Shown piece by piece: positions 25,400-34,509 of a stretch of 64,000 nt of DNA. The stretch's first letter is position 1, and each line of letters starts with the position of its first letter. The notes under the pieces were generated by a model. The model did no database searches. It had not been told where the DNA came from and saw nothing but the letters and a program-made list of their open reading frames with translations. Origin of the DNA: Dysgonomonas sp. BGC7. Lineage in GTDB: Bacteria; Bacteroidota; Bacteroidia; Bacteroidales; Dysgonomonadaceae. The DNA lies in assembly GCF_001261735.1 (NCBI RefSeq), contig NZ_CVRP01000001.1, positions 248,001-312,000 of the forward strand, written 5' to 3'. The position numbers and the translations under genes are program-made.

Positions 25400-27559
25400 A
25401 TGAGAACTTACCAAACACAAGAAATCAAGAATATTGCTATTCTTGGTAGTTCGGGAGCGGGCAAAACCACTCTCGCCGAAGCCATGCTCTATGAAGCGGG
25501 TGTCATAAAACGCAGAGGAAGTGTTAAGGACGGAAATACTGTCTCGGACTATTTCCCCGTGGAAAAAGAATACGGATATTCCGTTTTTTCCAGCATTTTC
25601 TCTGTGGAATGGATGAATCGTAAACTAAACTTTATTGACTGTCCGGGGTCGGATGACTTTGTGGGTAATGTAGTTACATCTCTCAATGTAACAGATACTG
25701 CACTTATGGTACTTAATGCTCAGTATGGTATTGAGGTGGGAACCATCAACCAACTGAGATATACACAACGGTTGAAAAAACCTGTTATTTTTATTGTAAA
25801 CCAGCTGGATCACCCAAAAGCAGATTTTGATAATGTGGTTTCTCAGCTGAAAGCCGACTACGGAGAAAAGGCCGTATTGGTACAATATCCTATAAACTGT
25901 GGTGAAGGTTTCAACGCAGTTGTGGATGTTTTGAAATTTAAAATGTTCAGATGGAAACCCGAAGGCGGAGTTCCCGAAGTGCTGGATATACCTGCCGAAG
26001 AAATGGATAAAGCGGCAGAATTGCAACAGAAATTAATAGAAGCAGCAGCAGAAAATGAAGAGTCTCTGATGGAAAAATTCTTCGATCAGGGTACACTTAC
26101 CGAAGACGAAATGCGTATGGGGATTCGTTGGGGATTGGTCAATAGAGATCTCTATCCTGTTTTCTGTGTGTCTGCCGAAAAAGATATGTGTGTGCGTCGT
26201 ACTATGGAGTTTCTTGGAAATGTAGTTCCCTATGTACGTGATTTGGCTGCTCCTGTAAATACAGAGGGTGCGGAGATAAAACCTGATTCGGATGCTCCTA
26301 CCAGCTTGTTCTTCTTCAAAACAATGGTGGAACCTCATGTGGGAGAAGTTTCATATTTTAAGGTAATGAGTGGGAAAGTACATGAAGGTGATGATTTTGT
26401 AAACGCTGACAGAGGATCGAAAGAGCGTATGGGACAACTATTCTGTCCTGCCGGACAACAGCGTACAAAGGTAGAAGAATTAGTTGCCGGAGATATCGGG
26501 GCAACAGTTAAGCTTAAAGATGTGCGTACAGGAAATACCCTGAATGTAAAAGGTGTTGATAATAAATTCAATTTTATAAAATATCCTGATCCTAAATATC
26601 GTCGTGCAATAAAGGCGGAGAACGAAAAAGATACAGAAAAACTGAGTGAAGTTCTTCAACGGATGAGAGAAGAAGATCCTACATGGTTGATCGAGAACTC
26701 GAAAGAACTCAAACAAATGATTGTATCAGGGCAGGGAGAGTTTCATTTGAAGACCTTAAAGTGGAGAATAGAAAATAATGATAAAATAGCAATTGTATAT
26801 TCCGAACCTAAGATACCTTATCGAGAAACGATAACAAAAGCTGCTCGTGCCGATTATCGTCATAAAAAACAATCGGGAGGAGCCGGACAATTTGGTGAGG
26901 TACATTTGATTGTAGAACCCTATGTAGAGGGAATGCCTATGCCGGAAACGTATAAGTTTAACGGACAGGAATTTAAGGTTCAGGCGCGCGATACTCAGGT
27001 TTATGATCTTGACTGGGGTGGAAAACTCGTTTTTGTGAGTAGTATTGTTGGCGGAGCTATTGATACACGCTTCTTGCCAGCTATATTGAAGGGTGTGATG
27101 TCTAGATTGGAGCAAGGGCCTCTTACAGGTTCTTATGCCCGAGATGTACGCGTTATTGTTTATGACGGCAAGATGCACCCTGTAGATTCGAATGAAATAT
27201 CCTTTATGCTTGCGGGGCGTAATGCTTTTAGTGAAGCTTTTCGTAACGCAGGCCCTAAAATATTGGAGCCGATATACGATGTAACTGTCGCTGTGCCTTC
27301 CGATAAAATGGGAGATGTTATGAGCGATTTGCAAGGGCGTCGTGCAATGATTATGGGTATGGAAAGCGATAAAGGTATTGAAATGCTGAATGCGAAAGTA
27401 CCTTTGAAAGAAATGGCTAACTATTCCATATCTCTGAGTTCTCTCACTGGAGGACGAGCATCATTTACTATGAAGTTTGCCAGTTATGAGCTTGTACCTT
27501 CCGATGTGCAGGATAAATTGCTTAAGGAATACGAAGCAAGCCAAAAAGACGAAGATTAA
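25400..27559 (+). CDS. Elongation factor G paralog, EF-G2 type
   Basis: 719 residues with full EF-G domain order (G, II, III, IV, V). It is not the housekeeping fusA. The P-loop is GSSGAGKTT (16-24). Switch I reads EYGYSV in place of the canonical ERGITI. G3 reads DCPGSDDF, with Ser84 where EF-G has the catalytic His of DTPGH. G4 is NQLD (134-137) instead of NKMD. Domain IV (QSGGAGQFGEVHL) and domain V (MGDVMSDLQGRRAMIMGME) are well kept. From memory, the Bacteroides thetaiotaomicron EF-G2 (BT2167) is reported to lack GTPase activity and to support translation under carbon limitation and gut colonisation. This protein fits that group. Monocistronic. Confidence 0.9.
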   Translation: MRTYQTQEIKNIAILGSSGAGKTTLAEAMLYEAGVIKRRGSVKDGNTVSDYFPVEKEYGYSVFSSIFSVEWMNRKLNFIDCPGSDDFVGNVVTSLNVTDTALMVLNAQYGIEVGTINQLRYTQRLKKPVIFIVNQLDHPKADFDNVVSQLKADYGEKAVLVQYPINCGEGFNAVVDVLKFKMFRWKPEGGVPEVLDIPAEEMDKAAELQQKLIEAAAENEESLMEKFFDQGTLTEDEMRMGIRWGLVNRDLYPVFCVSAEKDMCVRRTMEFLGNVVPYVRDLAAPVNTEGAEIKPDSDAPTSLFFFKTMVEPHVGEVSYFKVMSGKVHEGDDFVNADRGSKERMGQLFCPAGQQRTKVEELVAGDIGATVKLKDVRTGNTLNVKGVDNKFNFIKYPDPKYRRAIKAENEKDTEKLSEVLQRMREEDPTWLIENSKELKQMIVSGQGEFHLKTLKWRIENNDKIAIVYSEPKIPYRETITKAARADYRHKKQSGGAGQFGEVHLIVEPYVEGMPMPETYKFNGQEFKVQARDTQVYDLDWGGKLVFVSSIVGGAIDTRFLPAILKGVMSRLEQGPLTGSYARDVRVIVYDGKMHPVDSNEISFMLAGRNAFSEAFRNAGPKILEPIYDVTVAVPSDKMGDVMSDLQGRRAMIMGMESDKGIEMLNAKVPLKEMANYSISLSSLTGGRASFTMKFASYELVPSDVQDKLLKEYEASQKDED

Positions 27560-27576
27560 TCATATATATCATTTCA

Positions 27577-27615
27577 TAAAAGAAGTGCCGGAATAATATT
27601 CCGACACTTCTTTTA
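27577..27615. terminator. Bidirectional terminator between EF-G2 and the MscS-family gene
   Basis: A stem of 18 pairs with one mismatch (arms 27577-27594 and 27598-27615, 3-base loop). It has four A on one side and four T on the other, so both strands carry a U tract. It lies between two convergent genes. Confidence 0.8.
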
Positions 27616-27619
27616 TGTA

Positions 27620-29398
27620 TCATTTCCTTTTATACTCGGAAGGCATCATAATATCGTTGCCATCTCTTTTTGCATAGAAATGTGGAGACATAATCTCGAT
27701 TCCTGCCTCATTGAATTTATCTATTATGTTCTGATGTAGTTCAGAATATACACGAGGCATGGATAAGTCTCTGTCTGTATAGGCATTTATCTGATAACAG
27801 CAATAAAAATCGGCAAGCTCTTTAACTAAGACGAAAGGCTCAGGTTTCAACATTATTCCATCTGTTTGTGTGGCTGCGTCGATTAGTAATTGTTTCACTT
27901 TTTGCCAAGGAATTTCATATCCTACTGTGATGTCTGAATAAACTACAATTCCACGATCGCGGGCAGATGCACTATAGTTAGTAGTTTGAGAAGACATGAT
28001 AAAAGAATTTGGGATAGTGATTATCTCGTTTTTCGATGTTCGTATACGGATCACGAAAGGAGTTTTTTCTATCACGTTGCCTACAGTATCGTTTAGTTTT
28101 ATCTGGTCTCCTATCTTAAAGCCCCGCATATATGTGATAACGAGTCCTGCCATTAGGTTACCAATAACAGTTGTGGAACCTAAAGAGATAATTAAACCGA
28201 TGAATACCGAAACTCCCTGAAATACCGGAGAACTTGAATTGGGGAGTAATGGCCATATCATTATAAGCATGAATGAATATAGTAAGAAACGCAATATCTG
28301 GTAAGTAGACATAGCCCAATCGGGATAAAATCCTTTTATTTTTAGTCGTTCTGCCGATATCTCATTAGCTATATATTTTAACCCACGCACTGCATATCTG
28401 AAGAATAAATATATTAGTACTATTTTGAACAGATTCGGAAGAAAGCTTGCTATAGCTTTTAGTATATCTTTTGCCGGATTCCATATATAAGACAGTAGGA
28501 GGTATGCGTACTTCTCTGTTTCCGGAAAAATAGAAAATACGACAGACAAGAAAATGATAAGCTGGATTATTATCAATATGTATTTGATAATATTGGTAAT
28601 AACCATCAGTATTCGCTCTTGTTTCTCATTGTTCAGAAATTCGTAGTTGAAAATAGATATGGTTTTTAGTTTTTCACTGGTAAACTTCTTTATATATATA
28701 CCTATCTTTTTGAAAAGTTTATTGGTTAGGTATATTAAAAGTATTTGTAGAAAAATAACTAAAATAAGCAGTAGAAAAGATTTTATTTTCTGTTGAAGCC
28801 CGTATTCGGCATGCAGTTCTGAAACCTTATTCGAGATGGTTTGTAAATATTGGTGTGCAAGATCTTCTCTTGTTGTGTTTTGCCATAACCCATCTTGGTC
28901 TGTGAGAGTGATTATAACTTGATCTCCTGACATAATATCAGTTACAAATTCACTTTCGAAGACATAGATAGAATCGGGTTTCATTGTAAGTTTTTTACCC
29001 AACCCTACTATCATATCAGTGGTCTTTTTTGCTCGGTCGGCAGGCATTACGCCTCCTCTTCTCGAATATAAACTAAATAAGGTATCTCCTTCTACAATGA
29101 CAGGAAAGCCTCTTGTTACCAAACGGAGTGAGTCTATTTGTCTTTTTTGGTCAGCTTTTTTTATCGAGTCAGCTTTACCTTTACTACTCTTCTCGTTAAT
29201 AAATGCTATTTCATTCAGTTTCAACTCTTGAATCTGTACTTCCAATTCCTGAATGCGTAAAGAATCTTGTTCTATTCTTGATGTTTGTATAGAGTCGAGA
29301 GTATTCTGATGTGTATTTTGCGCATTGATGTAAGATGTCGATAAGGCATAGATCAATAGAACTATATGCAGGAAGATATATTTGATCTTTGGTTTCAT
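27620..29398 (-). CDS. MscS-family mechanosensitive ion channel with extended extracytoplasmic N-terminus
   Basis: 592 residues from the ATG chosen here. A signal-like segment (MKPKIKYIFLHIVLLIYALS) precedes a heptad-rich periplasmic stretch (about 30-75, LRIQELEVQIQELKLNE). About five membrane helices follow between 195 and 420. The pore-lining helix VFIGLIISLGSTTVIGNLMA and the beta-domain (GFKIGDQIKLNDTVGNVIEK and ITIPNSFIMSSQTTNY) identify MscS. A longer frame begins with GTG 27 bases upstream, but that codon abuts the -7 box at 29425-29432 and could not be transcribed. It should gate on membrane tension during osmotic downshock. Confidence 0.9.
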   Translation of the reverse strand: MKPKIKYIFLHIVLLIYALSTSYINAQNTHQNTLDSIQTSRIEQDSLRIQELEVQIQELKLNEIAFINEKSSKGKADSIKKADQKRQIDSLRLVTRGFPVIVEGDTLFSLYSRRGGVMPADRAKKTTDMIVGLGKKLTMKPDSIYVFESEFVTDIMSGDQVIITLTDQDGLWQNTTREDLAHQYLQTISNKVSELHAEYGLQQKIKSFLLLILVIFLQILLIYLTNKLFKKIGIYIKKFTSEKLKTISIFNYEFLNNEKQERILMVITNIIKYILIIIQLIIFLSVVFSIFPETEKYAYLLLSYIWNPAKDILKAIASFLPNLFKIVLIYLFFRYAVRGLKYIANEISAERLKIKGFYPDWAMSTYQILRFLLYSFMLIMIWPLLPNSSSPVFQGVSVFIGLIISLGSTTVIGNLMAGLVITYMRGFKIGDQIKLNDTVGNVIEKTPFVIRIRTSKNEIITIPNSFIMSSQTTNYSASARDRGIVVYSDITVGYEIPWQKVKQLLIDAATQTDGIMLKPEPFVLVKELADFYCCYQINAYTDRDLSMPRVYSELHQNIIDKFNEAGIEIMSPHFYAKRDGNDIMMPSEYKRK

Positions 29399-29424
29399 AC
29401 TTATTTTATATAGTTTATTCTCCA

Positions 29425-29432
29425 CAAATATA
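29425..29432 (-). promoter_or_regulatory. Candidate -7 box (TATATTTG) of the MscS-family gene
   Basis: An exact TAnnTTTG match on the minus strand, 27 bases before the ATG at 29398. Its position rules out the upstream GTG as the start codon. Confidence 0.5.
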
Positions 29433-29538
29433 AAATTTGAAAGTTAAATATAAACCTTTTCACACTAAAATTATATATTACTATCAAATATAAAACCCTA
29501 TTGTTCTTGAAAAAAGCGTTTGTTTTCCAGATTTATTC

Positions 29539-29546
29539 TACCTTTG
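29539..29546 (+). promoter_or_regulatory. Candidate -7 box (TACCTTTG) of the metal-efflux operon
   Basis: An exact TAnnTTTG match only four bases before the ATG at 29551. A TTTG lies at 29519-29522, 16 bases upstream, shorter than the usual 19-21. If genuine, transcription would start at or next to the ATG, giving a leaderless mRNA. Confidence 0.4.
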
Positions 29547-29550
29547 TAAA

Positions 29551-30012
29551 ATGAGGGTAAAACAAATACTCATTTTAGTGCTATTGTTGTCAGCCAATAT
29601 TTTTTTATTGGCTCATTCAGTTTTGCCTCATTCTCACCACGATGGTATTGTGTGTTTCTCCTTAAATGAATTGAAGCATCAGCAAACTTGTTCCGATCAT
29701 CATGACGATATAGGAGAATGCTGTTGTTGTGGTACACACTCACAGCAAGAACACCATCATTCAAATTCAGAAGACTGTGATCTGAAGGAAATTGTCATTC
29801 GCAATAATGATGATATTCACGACGATCTAATACCTTGCGGACATTGTCTTTCTCTCCTGTTCTCCATATACTCTCTGAATCAGTTCTTTATGGAAATGCC
29901 TCAGTTTGGGTTGATACAGGAACAGAAACCATATCTCAATTCTTATATCTCCCCGTATGTAGGTTCTGTAAAAAACCTACGAGCACCTCCCGTATCTTAT
30001 TTTTTTAGTTAA
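29551..30012 (+). CDS. His/Cys-rich small exported or anchored protein (DUF6769-like)
   Basis: 153 residues. A hydrophobic N-terminal segment (ILILVLLLSANIFLLAHS) acts as signal peptide or anchor. The next 70 residues are packed with potential metal ligands: HSHHDG, CSDHHDD, ECCCCGTHSQQEHHHS and CGHC. A second hydrophobic patch (CLSLLFSIYSLNQFF) follows. Such proteins (DUF6769 by my recollection) precede CusBA-type pumps in Bacteroides. It is likely a periplasmic metal-binding helper for the pump encoded just downstream (100-base gap). Metal identity cannot be read. Confidence 0.78.
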   Translation: MRVKQILILVLLLSANIFLLAHSVLPHSHHDGIVCFSLNELKHQQTCSDHHDDIGECCCCGTHSQQEHHHSNSEDCDLKEIVIRNNDDIHDDLIPCGHCLSLLFSIYSLNQFFMEMPQFGLIQEQKPYLNSYISPYVGSVKNLRAPPVSYFFS

Positions 30013-30112
30013 GTATCCTCTGTGGTACTTCTATCTATCCTTTCCTAGATAGAACGATAAATAGTTTCTGTTGGATTGGTATATATTAAGCTTAAAAAAA
30101 TAAGAACATAAA

Positions 30113-31360
30113 ATGAAAAAATATATAATTTTTTTCGCTTGTCTGTTGGCGATAATGTGGGGCTGTAGCTCCTCTCCTAAAACAACAGAAGATCATTCAG
30201 GACATAATCATAGTGAAGAAGGACATCATTCCCATGCCGAGGGAGAAGCGCACAGCCACGCTGAGGGTGAGGAGTGCGATCACGATCACAATGAATCGGA
30301 AGGTGAACATACTCATGGATCGGATAAGGAAGCGCATGGTGATGAAATATTATTCACACCCGAGCAGGCTAAGCTTGTAGGTTTGAAAACTGTGACAGTT
30401 AGTCCCGGAAAATTTCATAAAGTAATAAAAACAAGTGGACAAATACTTTCTGCTCAAGGCGATGAAGTCACTATCTCTGCTACAATAAATGGTATTGTTT
30501 CTTTTAGTAGACCATCACTCAACGAGGGTGCATCTGTAAGAGCAGGGGAGTCTTTACTGGCTATATCGTCAAAGAACATACTTGATGGAGATCCTGCTTT
30601 AAAGGCCAAATCTTCATATGATATAGCCTTGCGAGAATATCAGCGGGCACAATCTCTGATAGGAGACAAACTAATCTCGGAAAAAGAATATAATGAGACA
30701 AAACTCAATTATGAGAATGCAAAGGTGTCGTATGATGCTTTCAGGCAAACAACATCGGGCAGAGGAGTCTCTATTTCTACGCCTATTGCCGGCTTCATAA
30801 AAACCCAATTGGTGAGTGAAGGGCAATACGTAGAGGTAGGACAAGCCTTGATGACGGTGACTAAAAACAGACGCTTGCAACTAAGAGCCGATGTGTCCGA
30901 ACGTTTTTATAAAGATCTGGGTGGTATAGTTTCGGCTAACTTTGTTACATCTTACGATGATGCTATTCACCGTCTTTCCGATCTCAATGGGCGTGTAGTC
31001 TCTTATGGCAGAGCTACCAACGGACAGGAGTATTACTTACCTATAAATTTCGAATTTGATAATGTAGGGCAGATTATATCAGGCTCTTATGTCGAAATCT
31101 ATCTGTTGGGGCAAGCACGCGAAAATGTGATAACCGTACCTGTGTCTGCACTGACAGAGGAGCAGGGGATTTACTTTGTTTATCTGCAAGAACATGATGA
31201 TGCTTATAAAAAGCAAGAAGTTACTCTTGGTGCCAGTGATGGCAGTATGGTAGAGATCCTCTCAGGACTCAAAGATAAAGACAAAGTAGTATCGGTAGGG
31301 GCTTCGCACGTAAAGTTGGCTTCGGCGTCCGGTTCCATACCTCATGCTCACGAGCATTAA
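30113..31360 (+). CDS. Heavy-metal RND efflux adaptor (CusB-like), His-rich N-terminus
   Basis: A 415-residue membrane fusion lipoprotein with a lipobox ending at Cys18 (IMWGC). Residues 25-75 form a His/Glu/Asp-rich tract (DHSGHNHSEEGHHSHAEGEA and more) that should bind soft or transition metal ions. The usual adaptor core follows: lipoyl half (VTISATINGIVSFSRPSLNE), helical hairpin (about 160-205), second lipoyl half (ISTPIAGFIKTQLVSEGQYV), beta-barrel and membrane-proximal domain to near 405. It may collect metal in the periplasm and pass it to the pump encoded 19 bases downstream. Confidence 0.92.
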   Translation: MKKYIIFFACLLAIMWGCSSSPKTTEDHSGHNHSEEGHHSHAEGEAHSHAEGEECDHDHNESEGEHTHGSDKEAHGDEILFTPEQAKLVGLKTVTVSPGKFHKVIKTSGQILSAQGDEVTISATINGIVSFSRPSLNEGASVRAGESLLAISSKNILDGDPALKAKSSYDIALREYQRAQSLIGDKLISEKEYNETKLNYENAKVSYDAFRQTTSGRGVSISTPIAGFIKTQLVSEGQYVEVGQALMTVTKNRRLQLRADVSERFYKDLGGIVSANFVTSYDDAIHRLSDLNGRVVSYGRATNGQEYYLPINFEFDNVGQIISGSYVEIYLLGQARENVITVPVSALTEEQGIYFVYLQEHDDAYKKQEVTLGASDGSMVEILSGLKDKDKVVSVGASHVKLASASGSIPHAHEH

Positions 31361-31379
31361 CTGAGAGGAGGATAACGTT

Positions 31380-34300
31380 ATGTTGAATAAAATAATACAA
31401 TTCTCGCTCAACAATAGGCTGGTTGTACTTATTGCTGCTGTCTTACTTTTGATTGCAGGTATATATACAGCTAAGAATATGGAAATAGATGTGTTTCCCG
31501 ATCTTAATGCGCCTACTGTTGTTATAATGACCGAAGCTAACGGCATGGCTCCCGAAGAGGTTGAACGCTTAGTTTCTTTTCCTATCGAGACTGCTGTGAA
31601 TGGTGCTACTGATGTGCGTCGTGTACGATCTTCTTCCACAACAGGATTTTCTGTGGTATGGGTAGAGTTCGACTGGGGTACGGATATATACAAAGCCCGC
31701 CAGATAGTAACCGAGAAGCTGGCTACTTTGAGCGGATCTTTACCCGAAAATATCGGACAACCTACTCTTGCTCCACAATCGTCTATCCTTGGCGAAATAA
31801 TGACTATCGGGTTGTCTTCCGATTCAGTCTCTTTGCTCGATTTACGTACGATAGCCGACTGGACTATCCGCCCTCGTCTGCTGTCTACCGGAGGTGTGGC
31901 TCAGGTTACTATTATAGGGGGAGATATTAAGGAATATCAGATTCTTCTCAATCCCGGACGAATGAAACATTATGCTGTAACTCTCGACGAAGTGCTCGAA
32001 GTTACACGCAATATGAATCAGAATGCGTCGGGTGGAATATTGTACGAATATGGCAATGAATATATTGTAAGAGGTGTCTTGCAAAGCCTAGATACTGATG
32101 ACCTGGGAAAAGCTGTTATAAAGAAAGTCGGGGAGAGCCCTATTTTAATCAGAGATGTGGCCGAAGTGCGAATAGGAGCTAAGTCACCAAAACTAGGATT
32201 AGCTTCGGAAAAGACAAAAGCGGCCGTACTGCTTACTGTAACCAAACAGCCTAATACCAATACTATAGAGCTGACTGATAAACTTGAGGCATCTATTGCT
32301 GATCTGCAAAAGAATCTGCCTGCGGGTATTAAAATTTCTACCGATATATTCAGGCAAGAACGCTTCATAAACAATTCTATTCATAATGTAGAAAAGTCTT
32401 TGTACGAGGGCGCTATATTTGTGGTCATTGTCCTGTTCTTGTTTCTGATGAACGGACGTACTACTTTTATTTCGCTAATGGCTCTTCCTCTGTCTTTGCT
32501 GTCTTCCATACTTGCCTTGAAAGCGATGGGACTTACTATAAATACAATGAGTCTGGGTGGTATGGCGATTGCAATAGGCTCGCTGGTGGATGATGCTATT
32601 ATAGATGTGGAAAATGTATTTAAGCGGCTGCGCGAAAACAGGCAGAAACCCAAGGAGGAGCAGAAAAGCGTGTTGACTGTAGTCTTCGAAGCATCCAAAG
32701 AGGTGCGTATGCCTATTTTGAACTCTACTCTTATCATCGTTACCAGCTTTATCCCTCTGTTTTTCCTTACCGGAATGGAAGGGCGTATGTTGGTTCCTCT
32801 TGGTATAGCATTTATAGTAGCACTCTTTGCATCCACAGTTGTAGCTCTTACCGTTACGCCAGTGTTGTGTAGCTATTTACTGGGTAAAAACAGAAAAAAT
32901 AAGGAAGAAAAAGAGCCTGTGTTTGTTGTAAAACTGAAAGCAGTGTATGAAAAGAGTTTACACTGGGCATTGGATCATCAAAAAATAGTGTTGGGTATAA
33001 CAGGAGCTTTGCTTGCTTCGGCTGTTATTATATTCTTTACATTCGGGCGAAATTTCCTTCCTGCCTTTAATGAAGGTTCATTTACTATTACTCTCAATAC
33101 TTTGCCCGGTATTTCGCTCGAAGAATCGGATAAAATAGGGCGATTGGCCGAACAGCAGTTGTTGAGTGTTCCCGAAATTCAGACCGTAGGACGAAAAACT
33201 GGACGAGCCGAACTTGACGAACACTCTTTCGGGGTAAATACCTCGGAAATAGAAGCTCCGTTCATTCTTAAAGACCGTTCGCGCGAAGAAATGACACAGG
33301 GGTTGAGGGATAAACTAAATGCCATACCCGGAGTAAGCATCGAGATAGGGCAGCCCATATCGCATCGTATAGACCATATGTTGTCGGGTACGAAAGCCAA
33401 TATAGCTATAAAGCTGTTTGGATCGGATTTGAACAAGCTTTATTCGATAGGTAATCAGATAAAATCGAATATAGAGAATATAGAAGGTATTGCCGACCTC
33501 AACGTAGAACAACAGGTTGAGCGCCCACAACTGAAAATAGAGCCTCGCCGTGAGTTACTGGCTAAATATGGTATAACTATGCCTCAATTCTCGGATTTTG
33601 TAACAGCTATGCTTTCGGGAGAGGTGGTGTCGCAGGTATATGATGCGGGTAAGAGTTTCGATCTTACGCTGAAAGTAGACGACAGCTTCAAAAATCAGGC
33701 AGATAAAATACGAAATCTGATGATAGATGCCGATGGTAAGAAAATACCGTTCGAGTATGTTGCTAAAATAACTTCCTCGTCAGGCCCTAACACTGTAAAC
33801 AGAGAGAATGCACAGCGGAAGATTGTTGTTTCGGCAAATGTGGCCGGACGTGATTTACGAAGTGTGGTAAACGATATCAGAGAGAAAGTGGATAGCGATA
33901 TCCAATTGCCCGAAGGTTATCATATAGAATACGGAGGACAGTTTGAGAGTGAACAGGCAGCTTCGAAAATATTGCTTATTGCTTCTGTTTTTGCTATTAT
34001 GATTATATTTCTACTATTGTATAATCAGTTCAGAAATATAACTCAGTCAGCTGTCATTCTGCTAAATCTGCCTTTGGCTCTTATCGGAGGGGTGTATGCT
34101 ATACTGTTTACGTCCGGTGAAATCAGTATTCCTGCAATAATCGGATTTATTTCGCTTTTCGGTATTGCTACTCGTAATGGCATCTTGTTGATGGCACATT
34201 ACAACGATTTGGGTAATAGTGGCTTTTCTGTCAACAAGAGTATTCTGCAAGGATCGCTCGACCGATTGAATCCTATATTGATGACAGCGCTCTCGTCGGG

Positions 34301-34478
34301 CTTGGCTCTTATTCCATTGGCAGTACAAGGAGATCTGCCGGGTAACGAAATACAAAGTCCTATGGCAATTGTCATATTAGGAGGTTTGTTTACTTCTACA
34401 TTGCTTAATATGTATGTTGTTCCTATTGTGTACAGAATGCTAAAGAAGCAGAGAACATTAAAAGAGGAAACTGTATAA
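31380..34478 (+). CDS. CusA/CzcA-family heavy-metal RND efflux pump
   Basis: A 1032-residue inner-membrane RND pump of full length. TM1 is near 10-28, porter domain 1 follows, and the TM4 region contains IAIGSLVDDAIIDVENVFKR with the relay Asp pair. A second hydrophobic block covers about 860-1020 (FLLLYNQFRN, LINLPLALIGGVYAILFTS-like helices, FISLFGIATRNGILLMAHYN). The N-terminal VFPDLNAPTVVIMTEANGMA resembles the heavy-metal (HME) branch rather than AcrB. Position between a His-rich adaptor and a TolC-like channel supports metal efflux. Copper/silver versus zinc/cobalt/cadmium cannot be decided by eye. Confidence 0.92.
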   Translation: MLNKIIQFSLNNRLVVLIAAVLLLIAGIYTAKNMEIDVFPDLNAPTVVIMTEANGMAPEEVERLVSFPIETAVNGATDVRRVRSSSTTGFSVVWVEFDWGTDIYKARQIVTEKLATLSGSLPENIGQPTLAPQSSILGEIMTIGLSSDSVSLLDLRTIADWTIRPRLLSTGGVAQVTIIGGDIKEYQILLNPGRMKHYAVTLDEVLEVTRNMNQNASGGILYEYGNEYIVRGVLQSLDTDDLGKAVIKKVGESPILIRDVAEVRIGAKSPKLGLASEKTKAAVLLTVTKQPNTNTIELTDKLEASIADLQKNLPAGIKISTDIFRQERFINNSIHNVEKSLYEGAIFVVIVLFLFLMNGRTTFISLMALPLSLLSSILALKAMGLTINTMSLGGMAIAIGSLVDDAIIDVENVFKRLRENRQKPKEEQKSVLTVVFEASKEVRMPILNSTLIIVTSFIPLFFLTGMEGRMLVPLGIAFIVALFASTVVALTVTPVLCSYLLGKNRKNKEEKEPVFVVKLKAVYEKSLHWALDHQKIVLGITGALLASAVIIFFTFGRNFLPAFNEGSFTITLNTLPGISLEESDKIGRLAEQQLLSVPEIQTVGRKTGRAELDEHSFGVNTSEIEAPFILKDRSREEMTQGLRDKLNAIPGVSIEIGQPISHRIDHMLSGTKANIAIKLFGSDLNKLYSIGNQIKSNIENIEGIADLNVEQQVERPQLKIEPRRELLAKYGITMPQFSDFVTAMLSGEVVSQVYDAGKSFDLTLKVDDSFKNQADKIRNLMIDADGKKIPFEYVAKITSSSGPNTVNRENAQRKIVVSANVAGRDLRSVVNDIREKVDSDIQLPEGYHIEYGGQFESEQAASKILLIASVFAIMIIFLLLYNQFRNITQSAVILLNLPLALIGGVYAILFTSGEISIPAIIGFISLFGIATRNGILLMAHYNDLGNSGFSVNKSILQGSLDRLNPILMTALSSGLALIPLAVQGDLPGNEIQSPMAIVILGGLFTSTLLNMYVVPIVYRMLKKQRTLKEETV

Positions 34479-34509
34479 ATTCTTTGTTTGGATAAATAGA
34501 TTATTAATT

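Noticed and set aside
26756-27334. A 192-codon minus-strand frame
   Set aside because: Antisense to the EF-G2 gene and composed of unlikely residues for a protein of this organism.
29399-29425. GTG start for the MscS-family gene
   Set aside because: It abuts the -7 promoter box, so the codon would not be transcribed from that promoter.
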